64,000 nucleotides of DNA, from positions 3,318,501 through 3,382,500 of the forward strand of contig NZ_CP133605.1 of the NCBI RefSeq assembly GCF_031199965.1. Reading direction: 5' to 3'. Shown in pieces: positions 10,840-20,471 of this stretch. Position 1 is the stretch's first letter, and each line of letters starts with the position of its first letter. Made by a program: the position numbers and the translations under genes. This DNA is from Paenibacillus sp. D2_2 (lineage in GTDB: Bacteria > Bacillota > Bacilli > Paenibacillales > Paenibacillaceae). A model generated the notes under the pieces. It was not told the DNA's origin. It did not search any database and saw only the letters and a program-made list of their open reading frames with translations.

Positions 10840-11625
10840 CTAGGATAACCCACCATACCGGCGTGTTCGCCGTTGATATTCTGCGACCGCAGCGAATAGA
10901 TGCTCCCGGCCGAAATCAGGCCAATATAAATCCGTGAACCAAAGCTCGCTATAAGCAGTCTGCCACAGCATGAAATTGCTAAGTCTGAGCTCTCCACTCG
11001 TTCGGATCAATAAATCGGGCTCCGGCAAGCCTGCGGACAAAAGCTTGGACTGAATCATCTCTTCAGTGATCTGGTCAGCAGAGAGTTCGCCAGCCTGAAC
11101 ACTACGAGCAAGTTCTCTCACACCCTCCGTAATCTCGCGTCTGCTGCCGTAATTCAAAGCAAAGTTCAAAATAAGTCCCGTGTTATTCTTCGTTCGCTCC
11201 ATTGCTTCCTTCATTGCAGCGATCGTATGGTCTGGAAGTTCCTTCGTGTAACCCATCATGCGGATCTGCACATTCTTCTGAATCAGTTCATCCAATTCCA
11301 AGGCGAGAAATTCTTTTGGGATAGCCATCAGGTAGTCTACCTCTTCCTTAGGACGCTTCCAATTCTCTGTAGAGAACGCGTATAGCGTCAAGACAGATAT
11401 ACCTAGTTCATCAGCTGCAATCGTTGCCCTTTTCACAGCCTTCATCCCGCTGCGGTGGCCCATATTACGCGGCATCCCCCGTCTACGCGCCCAACGCCCG
11501 TTTCCATCCATAATGATTGCAACGTGCTTTGGTATATTTTCATCTGAAAGATCCACAGTTGACGGATCTACAGACGACGCAGGTCTATCCCCTTTTTTCC
11601 ACCAGGATTGAAATAGCTTGATCAT
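10840..11625 (-). CDS. uppS: Undecaprenyl diphosphate synthase (isoprenyl transferase)
   Basis: cis-prenyltransferase making the C55 carrier lipid for peptidoglycan and teichoic acid synthesis. The 261-residue protein has the catalytic P-loop motif [17 protein letters not shown] with Asp40, then [24 protein letters not shown] and the substrate motif [19 protein letters not shown]. The ATG at 11625 has TGGAGG about 7 nt upstream. The raw sequence reads in frame from frr into uppS, but that is caused by a missing base at the end of frr, not by a real fusion. It lies between frr and cdsA. Confidence 0.94.
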   Translation of the reverse strand: MIKLFQSWWKKGDRPASSVDPSTVDLSDENIPKHVAIIMDGNGRWARRRGMPRNMGHRSGMKAVKRATIAADELGISVLTLYAFSTENWKRPKEEVDYLMAIPKEFLALELDELIQKNVQIRMMGYTKELPDHTIAAMKEAMERTKNNTGLILNFALNYGSRREITEGVRELARSVQAGELSADQITEEMIQSKLLSAGLPEPDLLIRTSGELRLSNFMLWQTAYSELWFTDLYWPDFGREHLFAAVAEYQRRTRRYGGLS

Positions 11626-11649
11626 TTCTTTTCCTCCAGTAGGTGATGA

Positions 11650-11697
11650 AAAGAGACAAAACCCCACCGTATTAGGAGGGGCCGCTTCTCGTCTCTT
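11650..11697 (-). terminator. Hairpin between frr and uppS, weak terminator or attenuator
   Basis: On the minus strand a stem of CCCCTCC with GGTGGGG (one mismatch) around a 6-nt loop ends in TTTT. It is enclosed by an outer GAGAC/GTCTC pairing followed by TTTT. It lies directly after the frr stop and 25 bp before uppS, so it could partially terminate or process the transcript between ribosome recycling and cell-wall lipid genes. Confidence 0.5.
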
Positions 11698-12248
11698 AAA
11701 CTTCCATGATCTCTTTTCTTTAGCTGCAAGCACTTTTTCAACTTCCGCGATATATTTATCGGTCATTTTCTGAACATCCTCTTGATGTCTACGAGATTCA
11801 TCCTCGGAAATGTCCGTTTTTTCCAACTTTTTAATATCGTCGTTAGCATCGCGGCGAATGTTGCGAATAGCGACTTTAGATTCTTCTCCGTGTTTCTTCG
11901 TCATCTTCACCAACTCAACCCGACGCTCTTCAGTCAGTGGTGGGATCGACAAGCGAATGTTTATACCGTCGTTAGCCAGCGTCAAACCCAGATCCGACTT
12001 CATAATCGCTCTCTCAATATCAGACAGTGACGATTTGTCCCAAGGCTGAATCATCAACGTACGCGTATCCGGCGTGTTAATGTTAGCCAATTGATTAAGC
12101 GGAGTTGGCGATCCATAGTAATCTACTTGAATGCGGTCAAGCAATGCTGGAGTCGCTCTTCCGGCACGAAGAGTTGCTAGATCTCTTTTCAACGCCTGAA
12201 TCGCTTTTTCCATACGTTCTTCAGCGTGCTTTTTGATCGTTCCTGGCA

Positions 12249-12249
<1 letters not shown>
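11696..12249 (-). CDS. frr: Ribosome recycling factor (frame break at its 3' end)
   Basis: Frees ribosomes from mRNA after termination, with EF-G. The sequence begins [20 protein letters not shown] and carries the conserved [32 protein letters not shown] and [12 protein letters not shown], in a three-helix-bundle layout. The last codons have lost one base in a T4 run (11714-11717 on plus). Restoring it gives the family ending KEKEIMEV and a stop at 11696, 184 residues in all. The start codon overlaps the pyrH stop (TAATG), so translation is probably coupled. Confidence 0.94.
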
Positions 12250-13001
<752 letters not shown>

Positions 13002-13123
13002 TCATGAGGCATCGTATATACCCTTCATGCCTAAGCATAGAGGATATATACGCGTTCTCACGCTGGGCTTAGGTCAAGTCAAAAGGTACAACCGTTCTTA
13101 TAAACGGACATACCTATATCTAT

Positions 13124-13154
13124 AAAAGAAGGAACACGGTGTGTTCCCACTTCT
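13124..13154 (-). terminator. Intrinsic terminator after tsf
   Basis: On the minus strand GAAGTGGGAACAC / GTGTTCCTTC forms a GC-rich stem, with a small bulge, followed by TTTTAT. It separates tsf from pyrH. The rest of the 13000-13186 gap has an imperfect inverted repeat around the TATATAC boxes near 13017 and 13046 but nothing else I recognise. Confidence 0.75.
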
Positions 13155-13186
13155 TCTACATGTAATTCGATTATATTATCTGCTGC

Positions 13187-13837
13187 TTAGTTCTTAACTT
13201 GAGCCATAACTTCTTCTACGAAGTTGTCGACTTTCTTCTCCAGACCTTCGCCAAGCTCATAACGAACGAAGCGGCGGATCGAGATGTTCTCACCGATTGT
13301 GCTGATTTTCTCGCTTACGAGGTTAGCGATCGTCTTGTCTGGGTCTTTAACGAAAGCTTGCTCAAGCAGGCAGAACTCTTCGTAGTATTTGTTGATGCGG
13401 CCTTCAACCATTTTGTCAACGATCTTCTCTGGCTTACCTTCGTTCAAAGCTTGAGCGCGCAAGATTTCCTTTTCCTTCTCAATCTCATCTTGTTGAACTT
13501 CTTCGCGACGAACATAACGTGGGCTCATTGCTGCGATATGCATAGCAACATCACGAGCGAATTCTTTAAATTGATCCGTCTTCGCTACGAAGTCAGTTTC
13601 GCAGTTGATTTCTACCAATACGCCGATACGTCCGCCAGCGTGGATGTAGGATTCTACAACACCTTCAGTTGCAATGCGGCCCGCTTTGTTTGCAGCAGCT
13701 GCCAAACCTTTTTCACGGAGCAATTCGATTGCTTTATTCACATCATTGTTAGCTTCTTCGAGCGCTTTCTTGGAGTCCAAGATTCCTGCTCCAGTTTTTT
13801 CGCGAAGTTCTTTTACCAATTTTGCATCAACAGCCAT
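13187..13837 (-). CDS. tsf: Elongation factor Ts
   Basis: Guanine-nucleotide exchange factor for EF-Tu. The 216-residue product starts [20 protein letters not shown] (the conserved UBA-like N-terminal domain with the [10 protein letters not shown] motif) and has the core [20 protein letters not shown] that contacts EF-Tu. It is the short Firmicute form with one dimerisation subdomain less than in Escherichia coli. GGAGGG precedes the ATG. It follows rpsB across a hairpin. Confidence 0.96.
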   Translation of the reverse strand: MAVDAKLVKELREKTGAGILDSKKALEEANNDVNKAIELLREKGLAAAANKAGRIATEGVVESYIHAGGRIGVLVEINCETDFVAKTDQFKEFARDVAMHIAAMSPRYVRREEVQQDEIEKEKEILRAQALNEGKPEKIVDKMVEGRINKYYEEFCLLEQAFVKDPDKTIANLVSEKISTIGENISIRRFVRYELGEGLEKKVDNFVEEVMAQVKN

Positions 13838-13894
13838 TGTTATTACCCTCCATATCGAATAAGCAGATTATTTAGCTTCTTCTTTAATCTCTTT

Positions 13895-13940
13895 AAAAAA
13901 AGGGTAGCGAGAGGTTTAACACCTACTAACCACCCTTTTT
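13895..13940. terminator. Hairpin between rpsB and tsf
   Basis: AAAAGGGT pairs with ACCCTTTT around an inner AGGT...ACCT stem, with A and T runs on either side, so it could work in both directions. It lies in the rpsB-tsf gap and probably lowers tsf expression relative to rpsB. Confidence 0.65.
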
Positions 13941-13972
13941 GATTTAATTTATTATTTCACTATTAAGCTGAA

Positions 13973-14671
13973 TTAAGCTGTAGTTTGTTCGCCTTGGTTA
14001 GCTTCAATAACAGCGTCAGCCATTTTGCTAGTGAGCAATTTAACAGCACGGATTGCATCGTCGTTACCAGGAATCACATAATCGATTTCGTCCGGATCGC
14101 AGTTAGTATCAACGATACCTACGATTGGGATACCGAGTTTGCGAGCTTCAGCAACAGCGATACGCTCTTTACGAGGATCGATGATGAACAGAGCGCTAGG
14201 CAAGCCCTTCATGTTCTTGATACCGCCCAGGAATTTCTCAAGACGATCTTTCTCTTTGCGAAGGATGATTACTTCCTTCTTAGGCAATACAGTGAAAGTT
14301 CCGTCTTCTTCCCAAGTTTCAAGCAATTTCAAACGGTCGATCCGTTTTTGAATTGTTTGGAAGTTAGTCAGCGTTCCGCCGAGCCAACGTTGGTTAATGA
14401 AGAATTGACCAGCGCGTTCAGCTTCTTCTTTAACAGAGTCTTGAGCTTGCTTCTTAGTACCTACGAACAAAATTGTTCCGTTCTCTTCAGCTACGCTCTT
14501 AACAAAGTTATAAGCTTCTTCCACTTTCTTGACTGTCTTTTGCAAGTCAATGATGTAAATTCCGTTTCTTTCAGTGAAGATATATTTGTCCATTTTCGGG
14601 TTCCAACGACGTGTTTGGTGTCCGAAGTGTACCCCTGCTTCAAGCAGTTGTTTCATGGAGATTACTGCCAT
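13973..14671 (-). CDS. rpsB: 30S ribosomal protein S2
   Basis: Small-subunit protein uS2. The 232-residue product has [48 protein letters not shown] and the signature [12 protein letters not shown], with [13 protein letters not shown] and [15 protein letters not shown] further on. The ATG at 14671 has TAGGAGGTG 7 nt upstream; longer in-frame extension is not supported. It heads the rpsB-tsf operon with its own promoter and a structured leader. Confidence 0.96.
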   Translation of the reverse strand: MAVISMKQLLEAGVHFGHQTRRWNPKMDKYIFTERNGIYIIDLQKTVKKVEEAYNFVKSVAEENGTILFVGTKKQAQDSVKEEAERAGQFFINQRWLGGTLTNFQTIQKRIDRLKLLETWEEDGTFTVLPKKEVIILRKEKDRLEKFLGGIKNMKGLPSALFIIDPRKERIAVAEARKLGIPIVGIVDTNCDPDEIDYVIPGNDDAIRAVKLLTSKMADAVIEANQGEQTTA

Positions 14672-14735
14672 CTTCACGCACCTCCTAAAATTGGTTTTTT
14701 TGATGCTTCCTCCGCAAACGTCATTTCCCGCCAAG

Positions 14736-14753
14736 ACTCCTATAGTAGGAGCA
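14736..14753 (-). promoter_or_regulatory. Leader hairpin of rpsB
   Basis: GCTCCTAC-TATA-GGAGT forms a short stem in the roughly 120-nt leader between the promoter at 14797-14825 and rpsB. Autoregulatory leaders of r-protein S2 mRNAs are known in several bacteria, so a role in feedback is possible, but I do not recognise a published consensus here. Confidence 0.35.
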
Positions 14754-14796
14754 CCCTTCGCGAAATCAGTCAGCGTGCGTTATAACACCGTCATTT

Positions 14797-14825
14797 AATA
14801 TACCATAAGTAAAATGTGGATGCAA
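14797..14825 (-). promoter_or_regulatory. Putative sigma-A promoter of rpsB
   Basis: On the minus strand, -10 TATATT (14797-14802), 17-bp spacer and -35 TTGCAT (14820-14825). The -35 is weak (TTG matches only), but position and spacing fit, and a terminator closes the preceding transcript just upstream. Confidence 0.45.
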
Positions 14826-14865
14826 CAAGTCAGCGCTGCTTTTCTCGAAAAAGTACTAATCATGC

Positions 14866-14892
14866 AAAAAAAGCTCCAGGAATTCAGGAGCT
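14866..14892 (-). terminator. Intrinsic terminator at the end of the motility operon
   Basis: On the minus strand GAGCTCC-TGAATTCCT-GGAGCTTTTTTT: a 6-7 bp stem followed by seven T. It lies about 90 bp past the stop of the MltG-like gene and ends the long fla/che transcript before rpsB. Confidence 0.85.
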
Positions 14893-14948
14893 CTCGTAAT
14901 AAATCAGACAAATTTTTGGTTATAAATAATCGTGATTATTTAGTTCGT

Positions 14949-14970
14949 GTTCAAAAAGTTCGGTATTCAG
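14949..14970 (+). repeat. End fragment of the dispersed hairpin repeat
   Basis: GTTCAAAAAGTTCGGTATTCAG, 22 bp in all, matches the left end of the repeat family. Nothing of the core or right end follows. It lies just past the stop of the MltG-like gene. Confidence 0.55.
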
Positions 14971-14983
14971 TAGCTGAACTTCC

Positions 14984-15606
14984 TTATCGAGGGGCAATGA
15001 TCTTGTCGATGATCGAATCATAGTCCTCGCCAACCTGGAAGGAGTACGTGCCGGTTCGAATTTTCGCATTGATCTTGCGTTCCTTCGCTTTCTTGATGAA
15101 CTCATTCTTACTAGCGATTACACCTTTTTGGAGAGCCCGTCAGCAACGTTGGTTAGCGTATTGCCGTAGGTGATTTTATACTCAACCTCCTCGGGCTCAG
15201 GCTTATTAGGTTCTTTAGGAACGTCTGTCTTTGGAGTTTCCGGCACGGTCGCCTTTGAAGTATCGTTAACGCTGGCATCCGTTGTGGCTGGTGTATCAGG
15301 TACAGTCGGCGTTTTAGGATCTGCCGGAACATCAACCTTCTTGCCTTCAGAATCCGGCTTTGAGCCCTGATCCGAACCAGTAGCTTGTCCATCTTGTTTA
15401 GATTGGGCTTCCCACTCTTCCTTAGTAAGTAGTTCAGCATCATGTTCTACGACCTTCAAATTAAGCAGCGCGGCAGCCTGTTCAACTTGTTCCTTACTCC
15501 ACAGCTTCCCGCTGCCTCCCTGTCCAATCATCATAAGTTGCAGTAACAGTGCTCCGACGATCAATCCGATGCCGAGTCCCATCATAAAATGGCGATTTTT
15601 AATCAT
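14984..15606 (-). CDS. Membrane-anchored protein with a C-terminal MltG/YceG-like segment (frame break near 15127)
   Basis: The product begins MIKNRHFMMGLGIGLIVGAL, one N-terminal membrane anchor. A short helical part follows (SKEQVEQAAALLNLKVVEH), then a Pro/Thr/Asp-rich linker of about 70 residues. After restoring one base in a T5 run (15125-15129 on plus) it ends in ITYGNTLTNVADGLSKKGVI and then RTGTYSFQVGEDYDSIID. That last pattern resembles the LysM-like part of YceG/MltG endolytic transglycosylases, but the catalytic domain is absent, so enzymatic activity is unlikely. About 207 residues. It overlaps the upstream gene by 4 bp and is the last gene before the terminator. Confidence 0.7.
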
Positions 15607-16265
15607 CGGGACTCCTCCCTTTTTGCAAGCTGAAGAATAAGTTGTACTTCTCCGCTCGGTATTTCAAGAGTTTTAGCAATTGAATCGATAGATTTGCCCT
15701 TGTTATACAACTCAAATAATTGTGGATAACGATCACGTACCGATTCAGGAGCCTGCGGCTCAGGTTCCGGTTCAACAATAGACTCTATAGCCTCCTGCAC
15801 AACTACCTTAGTCGCTTCCTGAGCAGCCGCAGTTTGGATGGCAGCATAACTGATCTGTGAACGGGCCACATCCGAAATAACGGTAGCAGGAGTCTCTTGA
15901 ACAGAATCCTCCCCAACTACCTCCATAACAGGAGCGGTATTAGCGATTTTTCCAACAACCGATGTCTGTTCTCGGGAGGCAAGCTCTACTTCAATGACCC
16001 GTTGCCTTAATTCAACAATCTGCTCCTGCTGCGCCAGCTGCTTGGAGGCAAAGTCCTGCTTCATCTGCGCCACCAGATCGATGAGTTCGCCATTCTCTTG
16101 TTCAATATCAGACATATACTGCTCTAAAGTTGCCTCCAACTCATGATTCGCGCCAGTCTTCGCTTGCGCAGCTGATTTTCGCTCAGGAAGTAACAGCGCA
16201 TAGACGAACGCTGCCAACCCAAGGAGCACGATATAAATCCACGGATCACTAAAAGACAATGTCAT
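15603..16265 (-). CDS. Membrane-anchored coiled-coil protein of unknown function (DUF6115-like)
   Basis: About 220 residues. It starts with a hydrophobic anchor (DPWIYIVLLGLAAFVYALLL), then a Gln/Glu-rich predicted coiled coil (residues about 45-110, ATLEQYMSDIEQENGELIDL onward), an Ala/Val/Glu linker, and a C-terminal helix-turn-helix-like segment (LFELYNKGKSIDSIAKTLEI). That last pattern is typical of small proteins found downstream of motility genes in Bacillales. The start may be ATG 16265 or TTG 16259; AAAGGTGAGG is better spaced for the TTG. In the raw sequence the frame is open further upstream and fuses to the previous gene because of a frame break near 16375. I know no function. Confidence 0.7.
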   Translation of the reverse strand: MTLSFSDPWIYIVLLGLAAFVYALLLPERKSAAQAKTGANHELEATLEQYMSDIEQENGELIDLVAQMKQDFASKQLAQQEQIVELRQRVIEVELASREQTSVVGKIANTAPVMEVVGEDSVQETPATVISDVARSQISYAAIQTAAAQEATKVVVQEAIESIVEPEPEPQAPESVRDRYPQLFELYNKGKSIDSIAKTLEIPSGEVQLILQLAKREESR

Positions 16266-16326
16266 CCTCACCTTTTTGCTGTAAAAATATTTGTGTACTT
16301 CTCTATAAATTAATCCGGAATTCGCA

Positions 16327-16646
16327 CTATAAAGATAGATCAATATGATGTCCTTTATAAGGATGCTCAGCCAGTTTTCTTTCTCTTTCTCCTCCTGATG
16401 ATCCCCGGATGTTTTACCCTGCTGCTGCTGTCCTGAGGATGATTTTTCATCCCGTTTCACATGAGACCCGGACGCACCTTCATCCACTTCCGTACTGCGT
16501 TGTCTTTGGAGTTCGCTATCCTTCATATTTTGCGCTGATAGCATACTTTGATCGATCTGAGGCCGATGTTGTCCCTCGTGCTGAACACGTCCTGCTTCAC
16601 TAGTCCGCGGCACGGCGATTTGTAGTTCGATAGATTTCAAATCCAT
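16327..16646 (-). CDS. Small hydrophilic protein of unknown function (frame break near 16375)
   Basis: About 106 residues once one base is added to the T4 run at 16375-16378. It starts MDLKSIELQIAVPRTSEAGR, has a Gln/Glu/Lys-rich, probably disordered middle, and ends HPYKGHHIDLSL, a compact C-terminal motif. Small proteins with this start and ending recur in Paenibacillaceae motility regions as far as I recall. No membrane segment or enzyme motif is visible. It lies between fapA and the coiled-coil gene. Confidence 0.65.
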
Positions 16647-16664
16647 GGGATTGCCTCTCTTTCT

Positions 16665-18074
16665 CTAAACATAAGGTGACATTGAAATATCCCCTTCACT
16701 ATAGTAGAAAGACATTCGTGAGATCGGATCTTTTATGTATTTCGTATAACGTCCAATAACAATCCTAGATCCGCCGTATATCATTTTCATAACATCTATA
16801 CGTGCTTTTCCTGTATCTTCTAAAGCCTTTTCTATATCCAGGATTCGTTCCTTGATATCGTTAATTTCCTCAACGTTAGATTTCTTGGATAGCCCCAGTT
16901 TAGAGCGCATCGCTACTTTATCTGGCGTCAGCTTACCCATGGAAGCCAATTGATCGAGCAAGGTTAAAGCTTTGTCTGTCTTGTCCAGATTGACCATAAT
17001 GTCTTTAATTTGCTGCCTTAGGTTCAGTAGCTCGTTCCGAAGCTCTGGGACGACCCCGACTTCGATCGAAGTTGTCGTTGACATCGGATTTCCGATGATA
17101 CGCGCAACTACCCTCTCGCCAGCCTGAATGATTCCCCCTACAATAAGACCTTTAGAACCGCTGCAAATCACATCTCTACCTGCACGGATATTAGAATGCA
17201 TGATGCTCTGGGTAGCAATTACATCTTCACCAGCGATCACATTGGCATCCTGAATAAAAGAACCTTTTACGTTATGCCCCGCCTTAATCATTCCCTTGTT
17301 GTAGCCAATAATGCCTCCGGTGACCTCTATAGAGCCATCCGCATATAACTCGGCCCCTTCAACACCGCCAATGACGCGAATATCGCCGGATGCCGTTATC
17401 TTAAAGCCTGTAAGCACATTGCCACGAATGACAACTGTTCCTACAAAATCGATATTCCCCGTACTATAATCTACATCCCCATTGATTTCGTAAACTGGGA
17501 AAACGTTGATCTTCCCTTTATCCGTCTGTGTTACCAGACCGTCTATCGCAGCATACATGGCTGTCTGCTCCGGATTAAGCACTACATTTTTGCCGACCTT
17601 GAATCTAGCCGCTTTACCCTCTCTATAAGGGATCGGATCACCAGTCACCGCCATCCCCTGTTTGCCTGGAACCGGCGGTATCAACTCCGCTATAATTTGC
17701 CCTTTGCGAACATTGTTAAGGCGAGTCACATCCTTATAGTCCACTTTGCCATCTTCCGACTCGGCAGGTCTCATGCGCTGATCATCATTCATTGATACCG
17801 AATATCTGATCTTGCCATCCTCTCCCTGTTGCGACTCAATACCAATAGCAATCGGAGTTTTACTATAGTAATACTCCTTCGGATTTACAATGAAGCGCTT
17901 AACAATATCGTGTTGTAATCCGTATTTGATTCCTTCACTGCGCAGAAAATGCAGCAAGGCATCTTCCGTGCAGCTAAATTCCTCTTCCTTCTTCAGAAAC
18001 TGCAAATAGGCAACCGTCTTGTCGTCATTGATCGTAATTCCGAGAATCTGTCCCAAATCACCTGAATAGTCCAT
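16665..18074 (-). CDS. FapA (DUF342) family protein
   Basis: A 469-residue protein of the FapA/DUF342 polymer-forming family. The N-terminal part is alpha/beta. The middle is a beta-helix-like run rich in Gly and Val (GDVDYSTGNIDFVGTVVIRG, then repeats such as GDIRVIGGVEGAELYADGSI). A C-terminal coiled coil follows (LRNELLNLRQQIKDIMVNLD). Family members occur beside motility and cytoskeletal genes in many bacteria; the molecular role is not settled. The ATG at 18074 follows GGAGAGG by 7 nt. It is the first gene after sigD. Confidence 0.85.
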   Translation of the reverse strand: MDYSGDLGQILGITINDDKTVAYLQFLKKEEEFSCTEDALLHFLRSEGIKYGLQHDIVKRFIVNPKEYYYSKTPIAIGIESQQGEDGKIRYSVSMNDDQRMRPAESEDGKVDYKDVTRLNNVRKGQIIAELIPPVPGKQGMAVTGDPIPYREGKAARFKVGKNVVLNPEQTAMYAAIDGLVTQTDKGKINVFPVYEINGDVDYSTGNIDFVGTVVIRGNVLTGFKITASGDIRVIGGVEGAELYADGSIEVTGGIIGYNKGMIKAGHNVKGSFIQDANVIAGEDVIATQSIMHSNIRAGRDVICSGSKGLIVGGIIQAGERVVARIIGNPMSTTTSIEVGVVPELRNELLNLRQQIKDIMVNLDKTDKALTLLDQLASMGKLTPDKVAMRSKLGLSKKSNVEEINDIKERILDIEKALEDTGKARIDVMKMIYGGSRIVIGRYTKYIKDPISRMSFYYSEGDISMSPYV

Positions 18075-18122
18075 TAGCCGCTCCTCTCCGAAATCCATTT
18101 ACCCTGTGGAAAATGACACTTC

Positions 18123-18910
18123 TTAATCATTACACATGAGCAAATCCCGCTGCTTTTCCAATGTTCCGCGAAGTCTTAAAATCGCCTTGGAATGAAGCTG
18201 TGAAATTCGTGAAGGCGATAATGACATGACCTCCGCGATCTCACTTAACGACAAATCTTCATAATACAACAAAGAGACAACCGTACGTTCCTTCTCAGTC
18301 AACTTCTCGATTCCCTTAGTCAGGGAATCTTTCAAAAAGAATTCTCGTACTTTATAATCCGGGTTTTTAGCTTTCTCGTCAACGAGTAATGTAAGTCTTG
18401 TCTCAGATTCTTCTTCCCGAATTGGGTCTTCGAGAGAGCATAGCGTCATAACTGCTACTTCTTGAAGCATGGATTGAAACTCTTTTTCACTTATCTGTAA
18501 ATAATTGCTCATCTCCGCATCCGATACCGAACGCAGGTATTGTTGCTCTAGATGCTGATAGCCTTCTTCGATCTTCTTAGCTTTTCCCTGACGGAACGAG
18601 GAACCCAGTCGCCTTGCCGAAGCCCATCCAGTATCGCTCCCCTTACTCTCCATGAAGCATAGGTTTCAAACTGAAGGCCACGTTTGTAGTCGAATTTCTC
18701 GACCGCATCGATCAATCCCATAACCCCATTACTGAACAAGTCATCCTTGGAGACGTTCTTCGGCAAACCGACGGCTAGACGTCCCGAAACGTAGTCAACA
18801 ATATGCAAGTACTGCTCGATAAGTTGTTTCTTCGCCTCTAAATCGCCGTGTTCTTTCCACTGCTCCCAGACATCAGCATAATTCAGAGTGGATGTCTTCC
18901 GTTCGTGCAA
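18123..18910 (-). CDS. sigD: RNA polymerase sigma factor SigD (sigma-28/FliA/WhiG type; frame break near 18593)
   Basis: Alternative sigma factor for late flagellar, chemotaxis and autolysin genes. Read through one break the product is about 262 residues, the normal length. Region 2 has DLFSNGVMGLIDAVEKFDYK and GLQFETYASWRVRGAILDGL with DWVPRSVR. Region 4 has LSLSEIAEVMSLSPSRISQL. One base added to the T4 run at 18592-18595 joins the halves through VREKAKKIEEGYQHL. The TTG at 18910 has GGAGGG upstream. It is near the end of the fla/che operon, a position known in B. subtilis to limit its expression. Confidence 0.94.
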
Positions 18911-18925
18911 TTGCCTTCACCCTCC

Positions 18926-19348
18926 TTATTGTTCTGTCAGGTGACGAACGACTTTAGCCAACTCTTCAGGATCTTTATCGTCAGTAGTCTTCACTAATCT
19001 TGGTGGATTAAGCGGTGTAAACTGTTGTTCCGATAACTCTCCCTCTGGAGCCTGCTTCAATAAGTCACCGATCTCCTTGCTTTCATCCGGAGTCGTTAGA
19101 TCCAAATTGCCACCTTTCCCGATTTCCGCAGCCAATGCCGCTTCTTCCTGAGTTCCAACGTCCGGCGGAAGCTCCTTAAGAAAGCTGATCATCCAGCTTC
19201 CTACCCAAGAAAGGGCGAACCATATCGCGAACGCTACAATCGACCGGATCAGGCTTGTTGCGAACAGATTATTGCCCGCGGATGCCGCGAAAGTAATCAA
19301 AAAGCCAATAAAACCAAACAACATAAAGTAACGGATTTTCCCTGTCAT
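18926..19348 (-). CDS. Small membrane protein of unknown function between cheD and sigD
   Basis: 140 residues. Two hydrophobic segments lie at about 8-28 (MLFGFIGFLITFAASAG) and 32-56 (SLIRSIVAFAIWFALSWVGS), followed by a polar cytoplasmic or external tail rich in Glu, Pro and Lys (KELPPDVGTQEEAALAAEIG) that ends in KVVRHLTEQ. AAAGGA lies upstream of the ATG. B. subtilis has swrB, a small membrane protein, on the other side of sigD; I see no sequence likeness to SwrB, only a similar context. Unassigned. Confidence 0.75.
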   Translation of the reverse strand: MTGKIRYFMLFGFIGFLITFAASAGNNLFATSLIRSIVAFAIWFALSWVGSWMISFLKELPPDVGTQEEAALAAEIGKGGNLDLTTPDESKEIGDLLKQAPEGELSEQQFTPLNPPRLVKTTDDKDPEELAKVVRHLTEQ

Positions 19349-19351
19349 ATG

Positions 19352-19849
19352 CTACAGTTCCTTTACACCCATTTGTACACTTCTGATATATAAAGTGCCT
19401 GTCTCAACATCTAACTCAATCGTACGCCCGTGATTTCCACCCGTATCTTCTGCAATTAAAGGTATACCCAGTTCCTGCAACTTCTCTTTGCATGCCTCTG
19501 CATTTCTCGGTCCAATCCTCATCGAATCCGAAGCCCCGGCAAAAGAGAACATTTGCGCTCCCCCTGCCATCTTGGCGATGAGTCGCTTTTGACAAGCTCC
19601 GATCGCCAGCACTTCCTCCAGCAACTTGTCCAATGCCGTATCAGCATATTTCGCCAGGTTCAACGCCCCCTCCCGAGCAATCTCGGATGAAGGAAGCATG
19701 ACATGTGCCAGACCAGCCACTTTCTTAATCGGATCATATAGCGTTAACCCAACACAGGACCCAAGACCGGTTGTCCGGATCAGACCATGCCCGGATATGA
19801 CATTCAAATCGGCCATGCCAACCTTGACAACCTGCTGTTCATTAATCAT
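19352..19849 (-). CDS. cheD: Chemoreceptor glutamine deamidase CheD
   Basis: Deamidates Gln residues of methyl-accepting chemotaxis receptors and, bound to CheC, links CheY-P to adaptation. The 165-residue protein shows the papain-like catalytic Cys in TTGLGSCVGLTLYDP, the His in AGLAHVMLPSSE, and GGAQMF and IGPRNAE of the family. It overlaps cheC by 8 bp. CheC-CheD pairing is the Bacillus-type adaptation system. Confidence 0.95.
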   Translation of the reverse strand: MINEQQVVKVGMADLNVISGHGLIRTTGLGSCVGLTLYDPIKKVAGLAHVMLPSSEIAREGALNLAKYADTALDKLLEEVLAIGACQKRLIAKMAGGAQMFSFAGASDSMRIGPRNAEACKEKLQELGIPLIAEDTGGNHGRTIELDVETGTLYIRSVQMGVKEL

Positions 19850-20468
19850 GATCCAGCGGTACTCCTAGAGCGGTGAATATTTTGGCAAAAGATTCCGGGT
19901 CTGGGATAAGGAAAAACTGGCCTTCAACTTCATGCTGTCCTTCAATAAAGGTTGTATCAATCAAGAGTGCGGAGTCCCCCATCTCTCCAAATTGCAATAG
20001 ACCATAGCTCAGGATGGCTCCAGCCATATCCAGTGCCAGTGCAGGTACTGTCGGCGTCATCTGCAGCATTGTAAAATCCGCAAGCGAAGACAGATAGGAA
20101 CCAGCCAGGATATTGCCGATCTCGGAGAGTGCGGACCATTCCATTTCAGAGAAGTCCTCTCCATCGCTGACCTCAAATCCGGCTAGACGATGAAGAAGCT
20201 TCTTGGCTGCCTCAGGACTAAGAATAAAGAAGAGATTGCCTGGCGCATCTCCCTCAACTCGGAGGAAGACGGCCAAGACGACCTGCTCTGCTCCGCCTAC
20301 TTGATCCGAAATAGCTTCGAAGGGGAGCATTTGTACTTTGGGGACAGCCATATCAATCGGTTTGTTCAGCAAGCGGGAAAGAGCCGTAGCTGCATTGCCG
20401 GCGCCGATATTGCCAACCTCTTTCAGGACATCCATTTTGAACTCTTCCAAATGATTGAATAAGTCCAC
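19842..20468 (-). CDS. cheC: CheY-P phosphatase CheC
   Basis: Dephosphorylates CheY-P and controls CheD. The 208-residue protein has the two Glu/Asn active-site helices expected: VLKEVGNIGAGNAATALSRL near residue 15 and SALSEIGNILAGSYLSSLAD near 110. It lies between cheW and cheD, stopping inside the start of cheD. Confidence 0.95.
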   Translation of the reverse strand: MDLFNHLEEFKMDVLKEVGNIGAGNAATALSRLLNKPIDMAVPKVQMLPFEAISDQVGGAEQVVLAVFLRVEGDAPGNLFFILSPEAAKKLLHRLAGFEVSDGEDFSEMEWSALSEIGNILAGSYLSSLADFTMLQMTPTVPALALDMAGAILSYGLLQFGEMGDSALLIDTTFIEGQHEVEGQFFLIPDPESFAKIFTALGVPLDHD

Positions 20469-20471
20469 AGC

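Noticed and set aside
13199..14785. Long plus-strand frames opposite tsf and rpsB (247 and 266 codons)
   Set aside because: They are antisense shadows of highly conserved genes, rich in Phe/Cys/Ser, with no ribosome site or family similarity.
14800..15000. tRNA or other stable RNA gene between the motility operon and rpsB
   Set aside because: I find no cloverleaf or tRNA boxes; the gap is explained by a terminator, a repeat end and a promoter.
15603..16646. Single 347-residue protein joining the small hydrophilic protein and the coiled-coil protein
   Set aside because: One base restored in an A4 run ends the first protein at HPYKGHHIDLSL, and the second has its own ribosome site.
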